Positions 27,374 to 35,184 of a DNA stretch of 64,000 nucleotides are shown here, one piece after another. Each line of letters starts with the position of its first letter. The stretch's first letter is position 1. The DNA is from Actinokineospora spheciospongiae. GTDB lineage: Bacteria > Actinomycetota > Actinomycetes > Mycobacteriales > Pseudonocardiaceae. A model generated the notes under the pieces. The model did no database searches. It saw only the letters and a list, made by a program, of their open reading frames with translations, and had not been told where the DNA came from. The stretch lies in NCBI RefSeq assembly GCF_000564855.1, contig NZ_AYXG01000087.1, positions 1 through 64,000 on the forward strand. The letters run 5' to 3'. Both the position numbers and the translations under genes were made by a program.

Positions 27374-28594
27374 TCAGCCCAGGAGCAGCAGGACCTGGAG
27401 TTCGCCGACCAGGGCGCCGATGACGGCGCCCACGGCGATCAGCTTCCACTCGTCCTGGCGGAACGCCGGGCGCAGCAGGCCCTCGTACTCCACGCGGCTG
27501 AGCTGGTTCATCTTGGCCGCGATGGTGTTGCCGATGTCCAGGGCCTCGCGGGCGTAGGGCTCGGCGGCGAGGGCGGTGGCGCTCAGGTGGGTCATGGCCT
27601 TCTGGGCGGCGGCGACCTTGATCTCCTCGAACCGGTGCGAGCCGACCGCCACCGACACGAACGGCCGGGCCAGGCGCGCCTGCGCTTCGACGGAGTCGGC
27701 CACCAGCTTCTGGATCGAGGTCAGCAGCTTCTCCGACCGGGGGCCGCTGAGCACGCCCTCGACCAGGTTCGGGACCGTCATCACCTCGCGGGCGATCAGG
27801 TCGCCGTACTGGCGGGCGACCTCCACCCGCCTGCGCTGGAAGACGCCCTGGAAGCCGAGGACGGGGGAGCGGGGGAAGAAGACCAGCTTGATGGCCAGCC
27901 AGTCGGTGAACCAGCCGATGGCGGCGCCGAAGACGGGGAGGACCCAGGGCTGTTGGGTCAGGGCCCAGACGACGGTCTGGACGACGCCCAGGGCGAAGCC
28001 GAACCAGATGCCGCAGCGGGCGATGAACGCCATCTCCGGGCGGGAGATGTCGCGGACCAGGCGGACCAGGAGTGCCTTGTCGCGCTCCAGGGCGGTGACG
28101 GCGACCTGCTGGACGTCGAGGACCTCGCCGATGTTGCGGCGGACCTCGTCCATGACCCGGCGGACCAGGTCGGGGGTGCCCGCCTGGACCTGTTTGACCA
28201 CCAGGTCCTGGGCGAGGACCGGCAGCATCTCCCAGAGCTGGGGGTGGTGCTCCTCCAGCACCTCGCGGGCGATCCGGTCGACCGTGAGCAGCAGGGGGGT
28301 CTGGATCTGGCGGGCGATGGCGTCGGAGTCGAGGCGGGCGACGATCTCGGCGGGGTCGACCAGCTTGCCGGTGATGAGGTCGGCGGAGACCCGGATCATC
28401 CTGGCCGAGTTGCGCGGGACCACGCCCTGCCAGCCCAGGTAGGGCTCGGCGACGCCGATGAAGCGCAGCGGCCGGAACATCATCTCGATGGCCACCCGCT
28501 TGGTCACGTACCCGATGACCGCCGCGATGAACGGCATCGACGCGTAGACCGGCCAGTTGGCCGCGAAGCCGCCGAGGAACGCGTCGATGTTCAA
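27374..28594 (-). CDS. DUF445 family membrane protein, paralogue 1
   Basis: A 406-residue protein with hydrophobic segments near each end (YASMPFIAAVIGYVTKRVAIEMMF; KLIAVGAVIGALVGELQVLLLLG) and a middle pair (FGFALGVVQTVVWAL, VFGAAIGWFTDWLAIKLVFF). The function of DUF445 proteins is unknown. The start is TTG 28594; aligned with its paralogue at 30519-31748 the TTG falls exactly where that gene has GTG, so it is probably the native start. The IS607 element ends only about five bases upstream, between the start and its original ribosome binding site, which may lower or alter expression. Confidence 0.85.
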   Translation of the reverse strand: MNIDAFLGGFAANWPVYASMPFIAAVIGYVTKRVAIEMMFRPLRFIGVAEPYLGWQGVVPRNSARMIRVSADLITGKLVDPAEIVARLDSDAIARQIQTPLLLTVDRIAREVLEEHHPQLWEMLPVLAQDLVVKQVQAGTPDLVRRVMDEVRRNIGEVLDVQQVAVTALERDKALLVRLVRDISRPEMAFIARCGIWFGFALGVVQTVVWALTQQPWVLPVFGAAIGWFTDWLAIKLVFFPRSPVLGFQGVFQRRRVEVARQYGDLIAREVMTVPNLVEGVLSGPRSEKLLTSIQKLVADSVEAQARLARPFVSVAVGSHRFEEIKVAAAQKAMTHLSATALAAEPYAREALDIGNTIAAKMNQLSRVEYEGLLRPAFRQDEWKLIAVGAVIGALVGELQVLLLLG

Positions 28595-28599
28595 GCGGA

Positions 28600-28725
28600 C
28601 CCGTTCGATGAAATGCGACGTTCTGTCCCGATCATCGACTCACCATCTCGCGACGGTGAGGTTGAGCCGGAGGCTCTTCCCGAGGCGGTCCGACTGCGTC
28701 CGCGAGCGGACGTCTGACACCGGTT
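28600..28725 (-). ncRNA. Predicted omega RNA scaffold at the tnpB 3' end
   Basis: Four hairpins follow one another in the last ~110 bp of the element: stems at 28697-28703/28706-28712, 28664-28668/28672-28676, 28639-28644/28655-28660, and the terminal 28605-28611/28632-28638 that includes the tnpB stop codon. A structured RNA ending at the right end is the hallmark of TnpB omega RNA. The guide would be the next bases outside the element (28599 downwards). Boundaries of the RNA are an inference. Confidence 0.55.
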
Positions 28726-29936
28726 CCTTCGGGCTGCTCACGCACCAACTGTGCGCGGTCGGCTGCCAGAGCAGCCAGGTTGATCGCGGCGTTGACGTCC
28801 CGGTCCAGGACGATGCCGCACTCCACGCAGGCGTGGGTGCGCTCGGACAGGGCCAGCTTGGCTTTCGCCGCGCCGCATCCGGAGCACGTCTTGGAGGAGG
28901 CAAACCAGCGGTCGGCGACGATCAGCTCCGCGCCGGTGCGTTGGGTCTTGTAGGTGAGCTGGCGGCGGATCTCCGCCCAGCTCGCGTCGGCGATCCGCCG
29001 GGCCAGGCGCCGGTTCCGGATCATGTTCGCCACGGCCAGGTCCTCGATCGCGATCACGTCGAATTCGCGGACCAAGCGGGTCGTGAGTTGGTGGATGGCG
29101 TCGCGGCGCAGGTTGGCGACGCGTGTGTGGATACGGTCGGCGCGGGCGCGGGACTTGCGCCACCGATTGGACGGCTCGACGCGGGTGCGGCGGTCCGGTC
29201 CGCGGCGGCGGGCGCACGCCCGTTGGGTTCGGCGCAGCGCCTTCTGTGCCAGGTCAAGGTGTCGCGGGTTCGGCACCGTCTCACCGGTGGACAGCACCGC
29301 GAGGGACTTGATGCCCAGGTCGACACCGACAACCCGGCCTCGGGTCCGCTCAGTGGGCACGGGATCGGGCAATTCGACGGAGAAGCTGCCATGCCACCGT
29401 CCACGCTGGAAGCTCAACGTCACCGAGCGGACCCGAGCGGTCCCGGCCTCCACGTGGCGGGTGAGTTCGCGGGTCGACTCGTGGGTGCGGACCAAGCCGA
29501 TCACCGGGAGCCGGATGTGGCGACAGTCGGGGCCGAGGCCGAACGCGCCGGTGGTGAACCGGCAGGTCAGCCGCGCCCGGCGCTTGGACTTGAAACGGGG
29601 CATCCTCGCCCGACCGGCCTTGCGGTTGCCCAGCGCAGTCGACAGGTTCGCACACCCCGAGGCGTATGCCTCCTTGCTGTTCTCCGCCCACCAAGGCGCC
29701 ACCTGCTCCTTGGCGGCGTTCCACGCCTTGCGCAGGCTGTAGGCGGAGGTGTCGATCCATGGGGTGAGCTGCTCGCCGGTCAGGCCGTAGGTCTGCTCAG
29801 CCGAGCGCTGCGCCCAGTTCGCGAGTACCCGGGCCAGGCACCAGTTGTAGGCGACCCGCTGCGCACCGCAGTGCGAACGCATCGCGTCGGCCTGCTGATC
29901 GATCGGGTCCAAGGCGAACAGGTAGGCGCGGATCAT
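28632..29936 (-). CDS. tnpB: TnpB RNA-guided nuclease of the IS607 element
   Basis: A 434-residue TnpB, ancestor-type relative of Cas12. The RuvC residues Asp206 (VVGVDLGIKS), Glu299 (IAIEDLAV) and the acids of LDRD (378/380) are present, and the zinc-finger cysteines 351, 354, 370 and 373 are intact. The N-terminal DUF1225-like RNA-binding part (LTPWIDTSAYSLRKAWN) is complete. TnpB proteins use an omega RNA from the 3' end of their own gene to cut the empty donor site and help the element persist. It starts at ATG 29936, overlapping the recombinase stop. Confidence 0.93.
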   Translation of the reverse strand: MIRAYLFALDPIDQQADAMRSHCGAQRVAYNWCLARVLANWAQRSAEQTYGLTGEQLTPWIDTSAYSLRKAWNAAKEQVAPWWAENSKEAYASGCANLSTALGNRKAGRARMPRFKSKRRARLTCRFTTGAFGLGPDCRHIRLPVIGLVRTHESTRELTRHVEAGTARVRSVTLSFQRGRWHGSFSVELPDPVPTERTRGRVVGVDLGIKSLAVLSTGETVPNPRHLDLAQKALRRTQRACARRRGPDRRTRVEPSNRWRKSRARADRIHTRVANLRRDAIHQLTTRLVREFDVIAIEDLAVANMIRNRRLARRIADASWAEIRRQLTYKTQRTGAELIVADRWFASSKTCSGCGAAKAKLALSERTHACVECGIVLDRDVNAAINLAALAADRAQLVREQPEGTGVRRPLADAVGPPREEPPAQPHRREMVSR

Positions 29937-30442
29937 GATGGATCACCCGGTGCTTCGTCGGGCTCGACCTCGGTGAGGTCGCGGGCAAGGTCGTCAGCAG
30001 GTTCCGTCTCGTCGAGGACGATCACGGTTCGACCGTGGGCGGCCAAGGCTGCTTCCAGGTACTCGACCCCGAAGTGGGCCAGCCGGTCGCGGTGCTCGAC
30101 GACGATCGTGGACACCTTCGGGTCGCCAAGCAGCTTGCGCAGCTTTGTCCGCTGCCCGTTCAGGCCCGAGCCTATCTCGGTGACAGTGCGGTCGATGCGA
30201 AGCCCGCGCTGTGAACACATCGTGAGCACTCGTCCGGCCTGGCGTTCCAGGTCCGATTCCTGCTCCTGCGAGCTGACCCGGCAGTACGCCACCACCGCGC
30301 CGACGGTCTTGGCCGGTGGGTCGACCAGGATGGTGCCGGTCGGGAGCTGCCGGGCAGGCGCCGGCAGCGTCCCGGCGTGGAACCAGTTCAAGGCGGTTCG
30401 GTACGAAACGCCCTGCTCCTTGGCCCAGACACTCAGCTTCAC
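29933..30442 (-). CDS. IS607-type serine recombinase (TnpA)
   Basis: A 169-residue recombinase with an N-terminal MerR-like helix-turn-helix (about 1-45, MKLSVWAKEQGVSYRTALNW) and a serine recombinase catalytic domain starting VVAYCRVSSQEQ with the nucleophilic Ser, then EHRDRLAHFGVEYLEA. It catalyses excision and insertion of the element. It is somewhat shorter at the C-terminus than usual IS607 TnpA proteins (about 190 residues), because the frame ends as tnpB begins. It starts at GTG 30442. Confidence 0.88.
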   Translation of the reverse strand: MKLSVWAKEQGVSYRTALNWFHAGTLPAPARQLPTGTILVDPPAKTVGAVVAYCRVSSQEQESDLERQAGRVLTMCSQRGLRIDRTVTEIGSGLNGQRTKLRKLLGDPKVSTIVVEHRDRLAHFGVEYLEAALAAHGRTVIVLDETEPADDLARDLTEVEPDEAPGDPS

Positions 30443-30449
30443 CCATCCA

Positions 30450-30479
30450 TTATTACACAGAATGGCGTTTTATTACACA
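30450..30479. repeat. Direct repeats at the IS607 left end
   Basis: TTATTACACA is repeated exactly at 30450-30459 and 30470-30479, 20 bp apart, in the only strongly AT-rich patch of the neighbourhood. On the minus strand TAATAAT-like sequences stand just before the recombinase start, so the patch could be both promoter and recombinase binding site. Confidence 0.6.
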
Positions 30480-30518
30480 TTTACAAATAGCTGCCGACCT
30501 TTGTCAGTGGCTCCCAGG

Positions 30519-31748
30519 TCAGTGCAGCACCAGCAGCACTTGCAGTTCACCCACCAGGAACCCGATGACGGCGCCGACCGCGATGAGCTTCCACTCGTCC
30601 TGGCGGAACGCGGGCCGCAGCAGGCCCTCGTACTGGATCGGCGTCAGCGCCCGGATCTGGGCGACGATGGTGTCGCGGATGTTCAGGGCACCGGTGGCGT
30701 AGTCCTCGACGTGGCGGACGGTGTCGGGGATGCGGGCCACCGCCTTGTGCGCCGCGGCGCGCTTCATCTCCTGGTAGCGGCGGGAGCCGACGGCGGCGAC
30801 GACCAGGGGTTTGACCGTGCCCGCCTGGGCGTCGATGGAGCGGCGGACCTCGCGGTGGATCAGCTCGAACAGCCGGTCGGACTTCGGGCCGGTCAGCACG
30901 GCCTCCAGCACGTTGTGGACGGTCAGGACCTCCTTGGCGATGAGGTCGCCGTAGTCCTCGGCCACCTCGGACTTGCGCCGCTGGAACATGCCCTGCCAGG
31001 TGACCAGGCCCAGGAAGCGCTTGGGCTGCCGGGGGAAGAAGATCATTTTCAGGGCGAGCCAGTCGGTCAGCCAGCCGGTGAGGCCGCCGAAGACCGGCAT
31101 CACCCAGGCGCTCTTGGTCAGCGCCCACACCACGACCTGCACCAGCCCGATCACCAGGCCGAACCAGACGCCGGACCGGGCGATGAAGCGCATCTCCGGG
31201 GTGGCGGTGTCGCGGATCAGCCGGTTCAGCACGGCCTTGTCGCGGACCAGGTTGCGCACCGCCATGTCCTTGACGTCGAGCACCTGGTCGATGTCGGCCG
31301 CCAGCTCGCGCATCACCCGCTCGACCATCCGCGGCGCCTCGGCGCGGACCCTGGCCAGCAGCAGCGCCCTGGCCCGGTTCGGCAGCCGCTCCCACAGGTT
31401 CGGCTGGTACTCGCCGACCAGCTCGGTGGTGATCTCCTCGACCACCCGTTCGATGGGTTCCCGCAGCTCGGCCACCACGGCCTTGGGGTCGAGCCGGGAG
31501 AAGACCTCTTTCGGGTCGATCAGGTTCGTCGTCATCAGGTCCATGGCGACCGTGGCCATCCGCTCGGCGTTGGCCGGGATCACCCCCTGCCACCCCAGCC
31601 TGCCGATCCCGACGAACTCCAGCGGCTTGTACATCATCTCGATCGCCGCGCGCTTGGTGACGTACCCGATGACCGCCGCGATGAGCGGCATCGTCAGGTA
31701 CACGTGCCAGTGCTCGCCCATGTCGTCGGCGACGGCCCGCCAGTCCAC
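30519..31748 (-). CDS. DUF445 family membrane protein, paralogue 2
   Basis: A 409-residue paralogue of the gene at 27374-28594, with the same layout: N-terminal YLTMPLIAAVIGYVTKRAAIEMMY, central FGLVIGLVQVVVWAL and GWLTDWLALKMIFF, C-terminal KLIAVGAVIGFLVGELQVLLVLH. Function unknown. GTG 31748 follows GAGGGGG with seven bases between, so it was preferred over the longer open frame to 31844. The two paralogues were probably adjacent in one operon before the IS607 insertion. Confidence 0.85.
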   Translation of the reverse strand: MDWRAVADDMGEHWHVYLTMPLIAAVIGYVTKRAAIEMMYKPLEFVGIGRLGWQGVIPANAERMATVAMDLMTTNLIDPKEVFSRLDPKAVVAELREPIERVVEEITTELVGEYQPNLWERLPNRARALLLARVRAEAPRMVERVMRELAADIDQVLDVKDMAVRNLVRDKAVLNRLIRDTATPEMRFIARSGVWFGLVIGLVQVVVWALTKSAWVMPVFGGLTGWLTDWLALKMIFFPRQPKRFLGLVTWQGMFQRRKSEVAEDYGDLIAKEVLTVHNVLEAVLTGPKSDRLFELIHREVRRSIDAQAGTVKPLVVAAVGSRRYQEMKRAAAHKAVARIPDTVRHVEDYATGALNIRDTIVAQIRALTPIQYEGLLRPAFRQDEWKLIAVGAVIGFLVGELQVLLVLH

Positions 31749-31832
31749 CCGATCACCCCCTCGCCGCCGGGTCAGTTTCGCACGCCGCGGCACCGGCGCG
31801 GTGGAAGTGGACACAGGGGGAGCGGACACAGA

Positions 31833-31869
31833 GGACCGGCCCACCCCCGGGCGGGGGCGGGCCGGTCGG
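31833..31869 (-). terminator. Terminator after the VCBS-like gene
   Basis: GACCGGCCC with a following C-rich arm pairs with its complement GGGCCGGTC around GGGC, giving an imperfect stem of about 15 bp just downstream of the stop at 31882. It separates the VCBS-like gene from the DUF445 gene. Confidence 0.65.
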
Positions 31870-31881
31870 GGGTGTCGGGGG

Positions 31882-32526
31882 TCAGGCGTTGCAGGCGCTC
31901 GGGTTCACCACGAGCTGCGGGTTGTCGCCCTTGACGCCGAAGATCGGGATCTGCGAGCTGGGGGTGGCCACGCCGTTGGCGAAGCGGTAGGAGGCGAGGG
32001 TGCCGATGAAGTCCGGGTTCGGGGCCGAGCTGCTGGCCACCGCGAACAGGATGGTGAACTCGCGGGTGCCGAAGAACTCCTTGCAGGTGTAGCCGGAGCG
32101 GGCGCCCGGGCCGCCGCCCTCGAAGAAGCGCAGGGCCTGCCCGTCCGGGGTGGTGGCGACGCGGAAGCCGCCGGTGCCGAGGTCGACGATGTTGAAGGTC
32201 GTGGTGCCGTCGCCGGTGCTCTCGGTGACCAGGAGTTCGGCCTTGCGGTCCTTGTTGATGTCGACGACGCGGATCGGCTGGGCGCCGTCGGCCGAGGACA
32301 GCGGCAGGACCAGCGTGCGGGTCTGGCCGCCGACGGTGGCGCTGAGCAACTGCTCGGTGCCGTCGGTCTGGGTGGTGAGGGTGATGGTCTCGGCGGTGCC
32401 GTCACCGTTGAGGTCGGCCCGGGCGGTGACCGACGGGGCGGCGAGGGCGGGTACCGCGCCGACCAGGCTGATCAGCCCGGCGGCGATCAGCCCAGCGGTG
32501 GCGCGCGAGGTGGGAAGCATGCGCAC
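31882..32526 (-). CDS. Secreted VCBS/FG-GAP-like protein
   Basis: A 214-residue exported protein. The N-terminus is a Sec signal peptide ([20 protein letters not shown]). Two calcium-binding-like loops, ADLNGDGTAE and VDINKDRKAE, resemble the DxDxDG motifs of VCBS/FG-GAP repeats. The remaining part holds two cysteines that could form a disulphide. No catalytic motif was seen. The start was set at GTG 32526, seven bases after GGGAGAG, with ATG 32520 as the alternative. Confidence 0.75.
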   Translation of the reverse strand: MRMLPTSRATAGLIAAGLISLVGAVPALAAPSVTARADLNGDGTAETITLTTQTDGTEQLLSATVGGQTRTLVLPLSSADGAQPIRVVDINKDRKAELLVTESTGDGTTTFNIVDLGTGGFRVATTPDGQALRFFEGGGPGARSGYTCKEFFGTREFTILFAVASSSAPNPDFIGTLASYRFANGVATPSSQIPIFGVKGDNPQLVVNPSACNA

Positions 32527-32677
32527 GGTGGATCTCTCCCTTCGCGCGGACGCCTCTGTCCGCGCCGTCACCGACCCCCTGGTCAGGGTGCCGATTCACC
32601 GGAATTGACTGCTCAAAGGAACATAACCACCGGTACCGGGCAGTTTATGAACAGTGATCCAGATCACACTGAGCGTG

Positions 32678-34111
32678 CTAAAACTGGTAGTACAAGAACG
32701 GGCTGAACGTGCCGGATGCGACAAGAACCGCCGCCCACAGCAGCCCCGGCACCATCACCGCCACCCGCAGCACCTGCGCCACCCGGCCGCGCGAGGACTC
32801 CAGCAGCGGCCCGGTGACCGGCCCCGCGGGCAGCGCGAAGATCACCAGCGCCAGCAGCAGCGTCACCAGCACCTGGTTGCCCAGCGCCACGTCCACCTGG
32901 TCGGTCAGGCCGGTGAAGTCCGGCAGCAGCATGTGCCCGACCACCACCAGTGCCTGCCCCAGGCCGGCGGCCCGGAAGAACACCCAGCCGACGACGACCA
33001 GCAGCATCGTCAGCACCCGCCTGCCCAGCCTCGGCCACCGCCCGGCCGGCGCCCGCTCCAGCCCGAACCCGCGCTCGACCACCAGCAGCGCGCCGTGGAA
33101 GACGCCCCAGACCAGGAACGTCCAGTTCGCGCCGTGCCAGAAGCCGGTCAGCACGAACACGATGCCCAGGTTGCGGTAGGTGCGGGCGGCGCCGCCGCGG
33201 TTGCCGCCGAGCGGGATGTAGACGTAGTCGCGGAACCAGCGCGACAGCGACATGTGCCAGCGGCGCCAGAACTCGGTGATGGTGACCGACGAGTACGGTC
33301 GGGCGAAGTTCTCCGGCAGCCGGAAGCCCAGCATCCGGCCCAGCCCGATCGCCATGTCCGAGTAGCCGGAGAAGTCGAAGTAGAGCTGCAGCGTGTACGC
33401 GATGGCCCCCAGCCAGGCCACGGCGAAGGTCATCCGGTCCGGTGGGGTGGCGAAGCACTGCTCGACCAGCGGGCTCAGCGAGTCGGCGATGATCACCTTC
33501 TTGCACAGGCCGAGGGCGAAGCGCGGGAAGCCGGAGGAGATGTCGTCGAGGCGGTGCGTGCGCTGCTGCGGGAGCTGGTCGGCGATCTCCCGGTAGCGCA
33601 CGATCGGTCCCGCCACGAGCTGCGGGAACATGGCGATGTAGGCGATGAACGACACCGGGTCGCGGCTGGCCGGGCGCTCGCCGCGGTACACGTCGACCAC
33701 GTAGGAGATGTGGTGGAACGTGTAGAAGGAGATGCCGATCGGCAGTGCCAGGTGGACCACGGGGAAGTCGCCGCCGAAGATCTCCGCGAAGCCCGCGAGC
33801 TGCTCGGTGGCGAAGCCCGCGTACTTCCAGACCACGAGCACCAGCACGTCGAAGGCGATGACGCCGACGAGGACGTTGCGCCTGCGCGCCCGGTCGGTGT
33901 CCCACTCGTCGGGCTCCAGCCAGGGGCCCACCAGGTAGTTGACCACCATGCAGGTGAGCAGCAGGAGCGTGGTGGACCCCGCCCCCGCCGAGTAGAACAG
34001 CAGGCTGGCGACGGCGATGATCGCGTTGCGCCAGGAGCGGGGGCAGAGCAGGACCGCCAGGAGGACGACCGGGGTGAAGTACCAGAGGAACAACGGACTG
34101 GCGAACGACAT
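32678..34111 (-). CDS. MBOAT O-acyltransferase (AlgI/PatA-like)
   Basis: A 477-residue polytopic membrane acyltransferase with about ten hydrophobic helices. Family marks include QLYFDFSGYSDMAIG, EFWRRWHMSLSRWFRDYVYIPLGG and the catalytic histidine in LTGFWHGANWTF. MBOAT proteins of this branch O-acetylate extracellular polysaccharides, usually with a partner SGNH/AlgX-like protein. No partner gene adjoins it, so the substrate is unknown. ATG 34111 is the natural start. Confidence 0.9.
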   Translation of the reverse strand: MSFASPLFLWYFTPVVLLAVLLCPRSWRNAIIAVASLLFYSAGAGSTTLLLLTCMVVNYLVGPWLEPDEWDTDRARRRNVLVGVIAFDVLVLVVWKYAGFATEQLAGFAEIFGGDFPVVHLALPIGISFYTFHHISYVVDVYRGERPASRDPVSFIAYIAMFPQLVAGPIVRYREIADQLPQQRTHRLDDISSGFPRFALGLCKKVIIADSLSPLVEQCFATPPDRMTFAVAWLGAIAYTLQLYFDFSGYSDMAIGLGRMLGFRLPENFARPYSSVTITEFWRRWHMSLSRWFRDYVYIPLGGNRGGAARTYRNLGIVFVLTGFWHGANWTFLVWGVFHGALLVVERGFGLERAPAGRWPRLGRRVLTMLLVVVGWVFFRAAGLGQALVVVGHMLLPDFTGLTDQVDVALGNQVLVTLLLALVIFALPAGPVTGPLLESSRGRVAQVLRVAVMVPGLLWAAVLVASGTFSPFLYYQF

Positions 34112-34190
34112 CCTCTGCCCCCTCGGCGCGCCAACGGCTCCCAGACCCTAACGGGTCCGCCGCCTGGTCACCCCGCTCGCTCCGCCGCGG

Positions 34191-34213
34191 GAGCGGCCCG
34201 TGGGGGGCCGCTC
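34191..34213 (-). terminator. Hairpin after rlmB
   Basis: GAGCGGCCC and GGGCCGCTC form a 9-bp stem around GTGGG, 22 bp downstream of the rlmB stop on the minus strand. Likely the end of the ispD–rlmB gene run. Confidence 0.55.
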
Positions 34214-34235
34214 ACCCGCGGTCACCGGGGCGCGG

Positions 34236-35183
34236 TCAGGTGCGGCCCGCCACTCGCCGGCGCCTGGCCACCTCCGCCAGCACGACGCCCGCGGCGACCG
34301 AGGCGTTGAGCGATTCCACCCCGGCCGACATGGGGATGCTGATGGTGGCGTCGCAGGCCTCGCGGACCAGCCGCGACAGGCCCCGGCCCTCGGAGCCGAC
34401 CACGACCACCAGGGGGCCGGTGGCCAGGTGCAGGTCGTCCAGTTCCATCGTCCCGTCGGCATCGAGGCCGACGATCATCAGGCCCTTGGCGGCCAGGGTC
34501 CGCAGTTCCCTGGTCAGGTTGGTCGCCACCGCGACCGGGATCTTCGCGGCCGTGCCCGCGCTGGTGCGCCAGGCCACGGCGGTGATGCCCGCGCTGCGGC
34601 GCTGCGGCAGCAGCACGCCGTTGGCGCCGAACGCCGCCGCCGAGCGGATGACCGCGCCCAGGTTGCGGGGGTCGGTGACGCCGTCCAGGGCGACCAGCAG
34701 CGGCGGCTCCGCGGTGGCCGCGGCGGCTTCCAGCAGGTCGTCGGGGTGGGCGTACTCGAACGGCGGCACCTGCAGGCTCAGGCCCTGGTGCATGGCGCCC
34801 GCGGTCAGCCGGTCCAGCTCCGGGCGGGAGACCTCCAGGACCGAGATGCCCCGGTCGGCCGCCAGCCGGATGGACTCGGCCACCCGGTCGTCCGCTTCGA
34901 CGCCGATGGCGACGTAGAGGGCGGTGGCCGGGATCTGGGCGCGCAGGCACTCCACCACGGGGTTGCGGCCCGCGATCAGCTCGCTGGTCGGCTTCTCCTT
35001 GGTGCCCGCGACGCGCTTGGTGGTGGGCTTGCGGTAGTTCTTGTGGCCGGGGCGCTCCTCGGCCTTCGGGGTCGGGCCCTTGCCCTCCAGCCCCTTGCGC
35101 CGCTGGCCGCCGGAGCCGACGACCGCGCCCTTCTTGGTGCCCGGATTGCGCATCGCGCCCTGGCGCCTGGAGTTCCCTGCCAC
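34236..35183 (-). CDS. rlmB: 23S rRNA (guanosine-2'-O-)-methyltransferase RlmB
   Basis: A 315-residue SPOUT methyltransferase that 2'-O-methylates G2251 of 23S rRNA. After a basic ~65-residue N-terminal tail, an L30e-like substrate-binding domain ([15 protein letters not shown]) leads to the knotted catalytic domain with [34 protein letters not shown] and [18 protein letters not shown]. It begins at GTG 35183 one base after the cysS stop, so the pair is one transcript; the same order occurs in mycobacteria. Confidence 0.93.
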   Translation of the reverse strand: MAGNSRRQGAMRNPGTKKGAVVGSGGQRRKGLEGKGPTPKAEERPGHKNYRKPTTKRVAGTKEKPTSELIAGRNPVVECLRAQIPATALYVAIGVEADDRVAESIRLAADRGISVLEVSRPELDRLTAGAMHQGLSLQVPPFEYAHPDDLLEAAAATAEPPLLVALDGVTDPRNLGAVIRSAAAFGANGVLLPQRRSAGITAVAWRTSAGTAAKIPVAVATNLTRELRTLAAKGLMIVGLDADGTMELDDLHLATGPLVVVVGSEGRGLSRLVREACDATISIPMSAGVESLNASVAAGVVLAEVARRRRVAGRT

Positions 35184-35184
35184 G

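Larger units (their letters stand above)
28600..30497 (-). mobile_element. IS607-family insertion sequence
   Basis: An element of about 1.9 kb coding for a serine recombinase (TnpA) and TnpB, read on the minus strand, with a four-base overlap. It lies between two DUF445 paralogues that would otherwise be adjacent. Both edges read CC on the plus strand (GG on the minus strand: 30498-30499 and 28600-28601), consistent with IS607 insertion at a GG dinucleotide without target duplication; the exact base is uncertain by one or two. Both genes are full of expected motifs, so it may be active or recent. The left end is strikingly AT-rich compared with the host. Confidence 0.8.

Noticed and set aside
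29933-30442. Truncated pseudogene recombinase
   Set aside because: It is shorter than usual at the C-terminus, but the DNA-binding and catalytic parts are intact and the ATGA overlap with tnpB is the normal IS607 arrangement.
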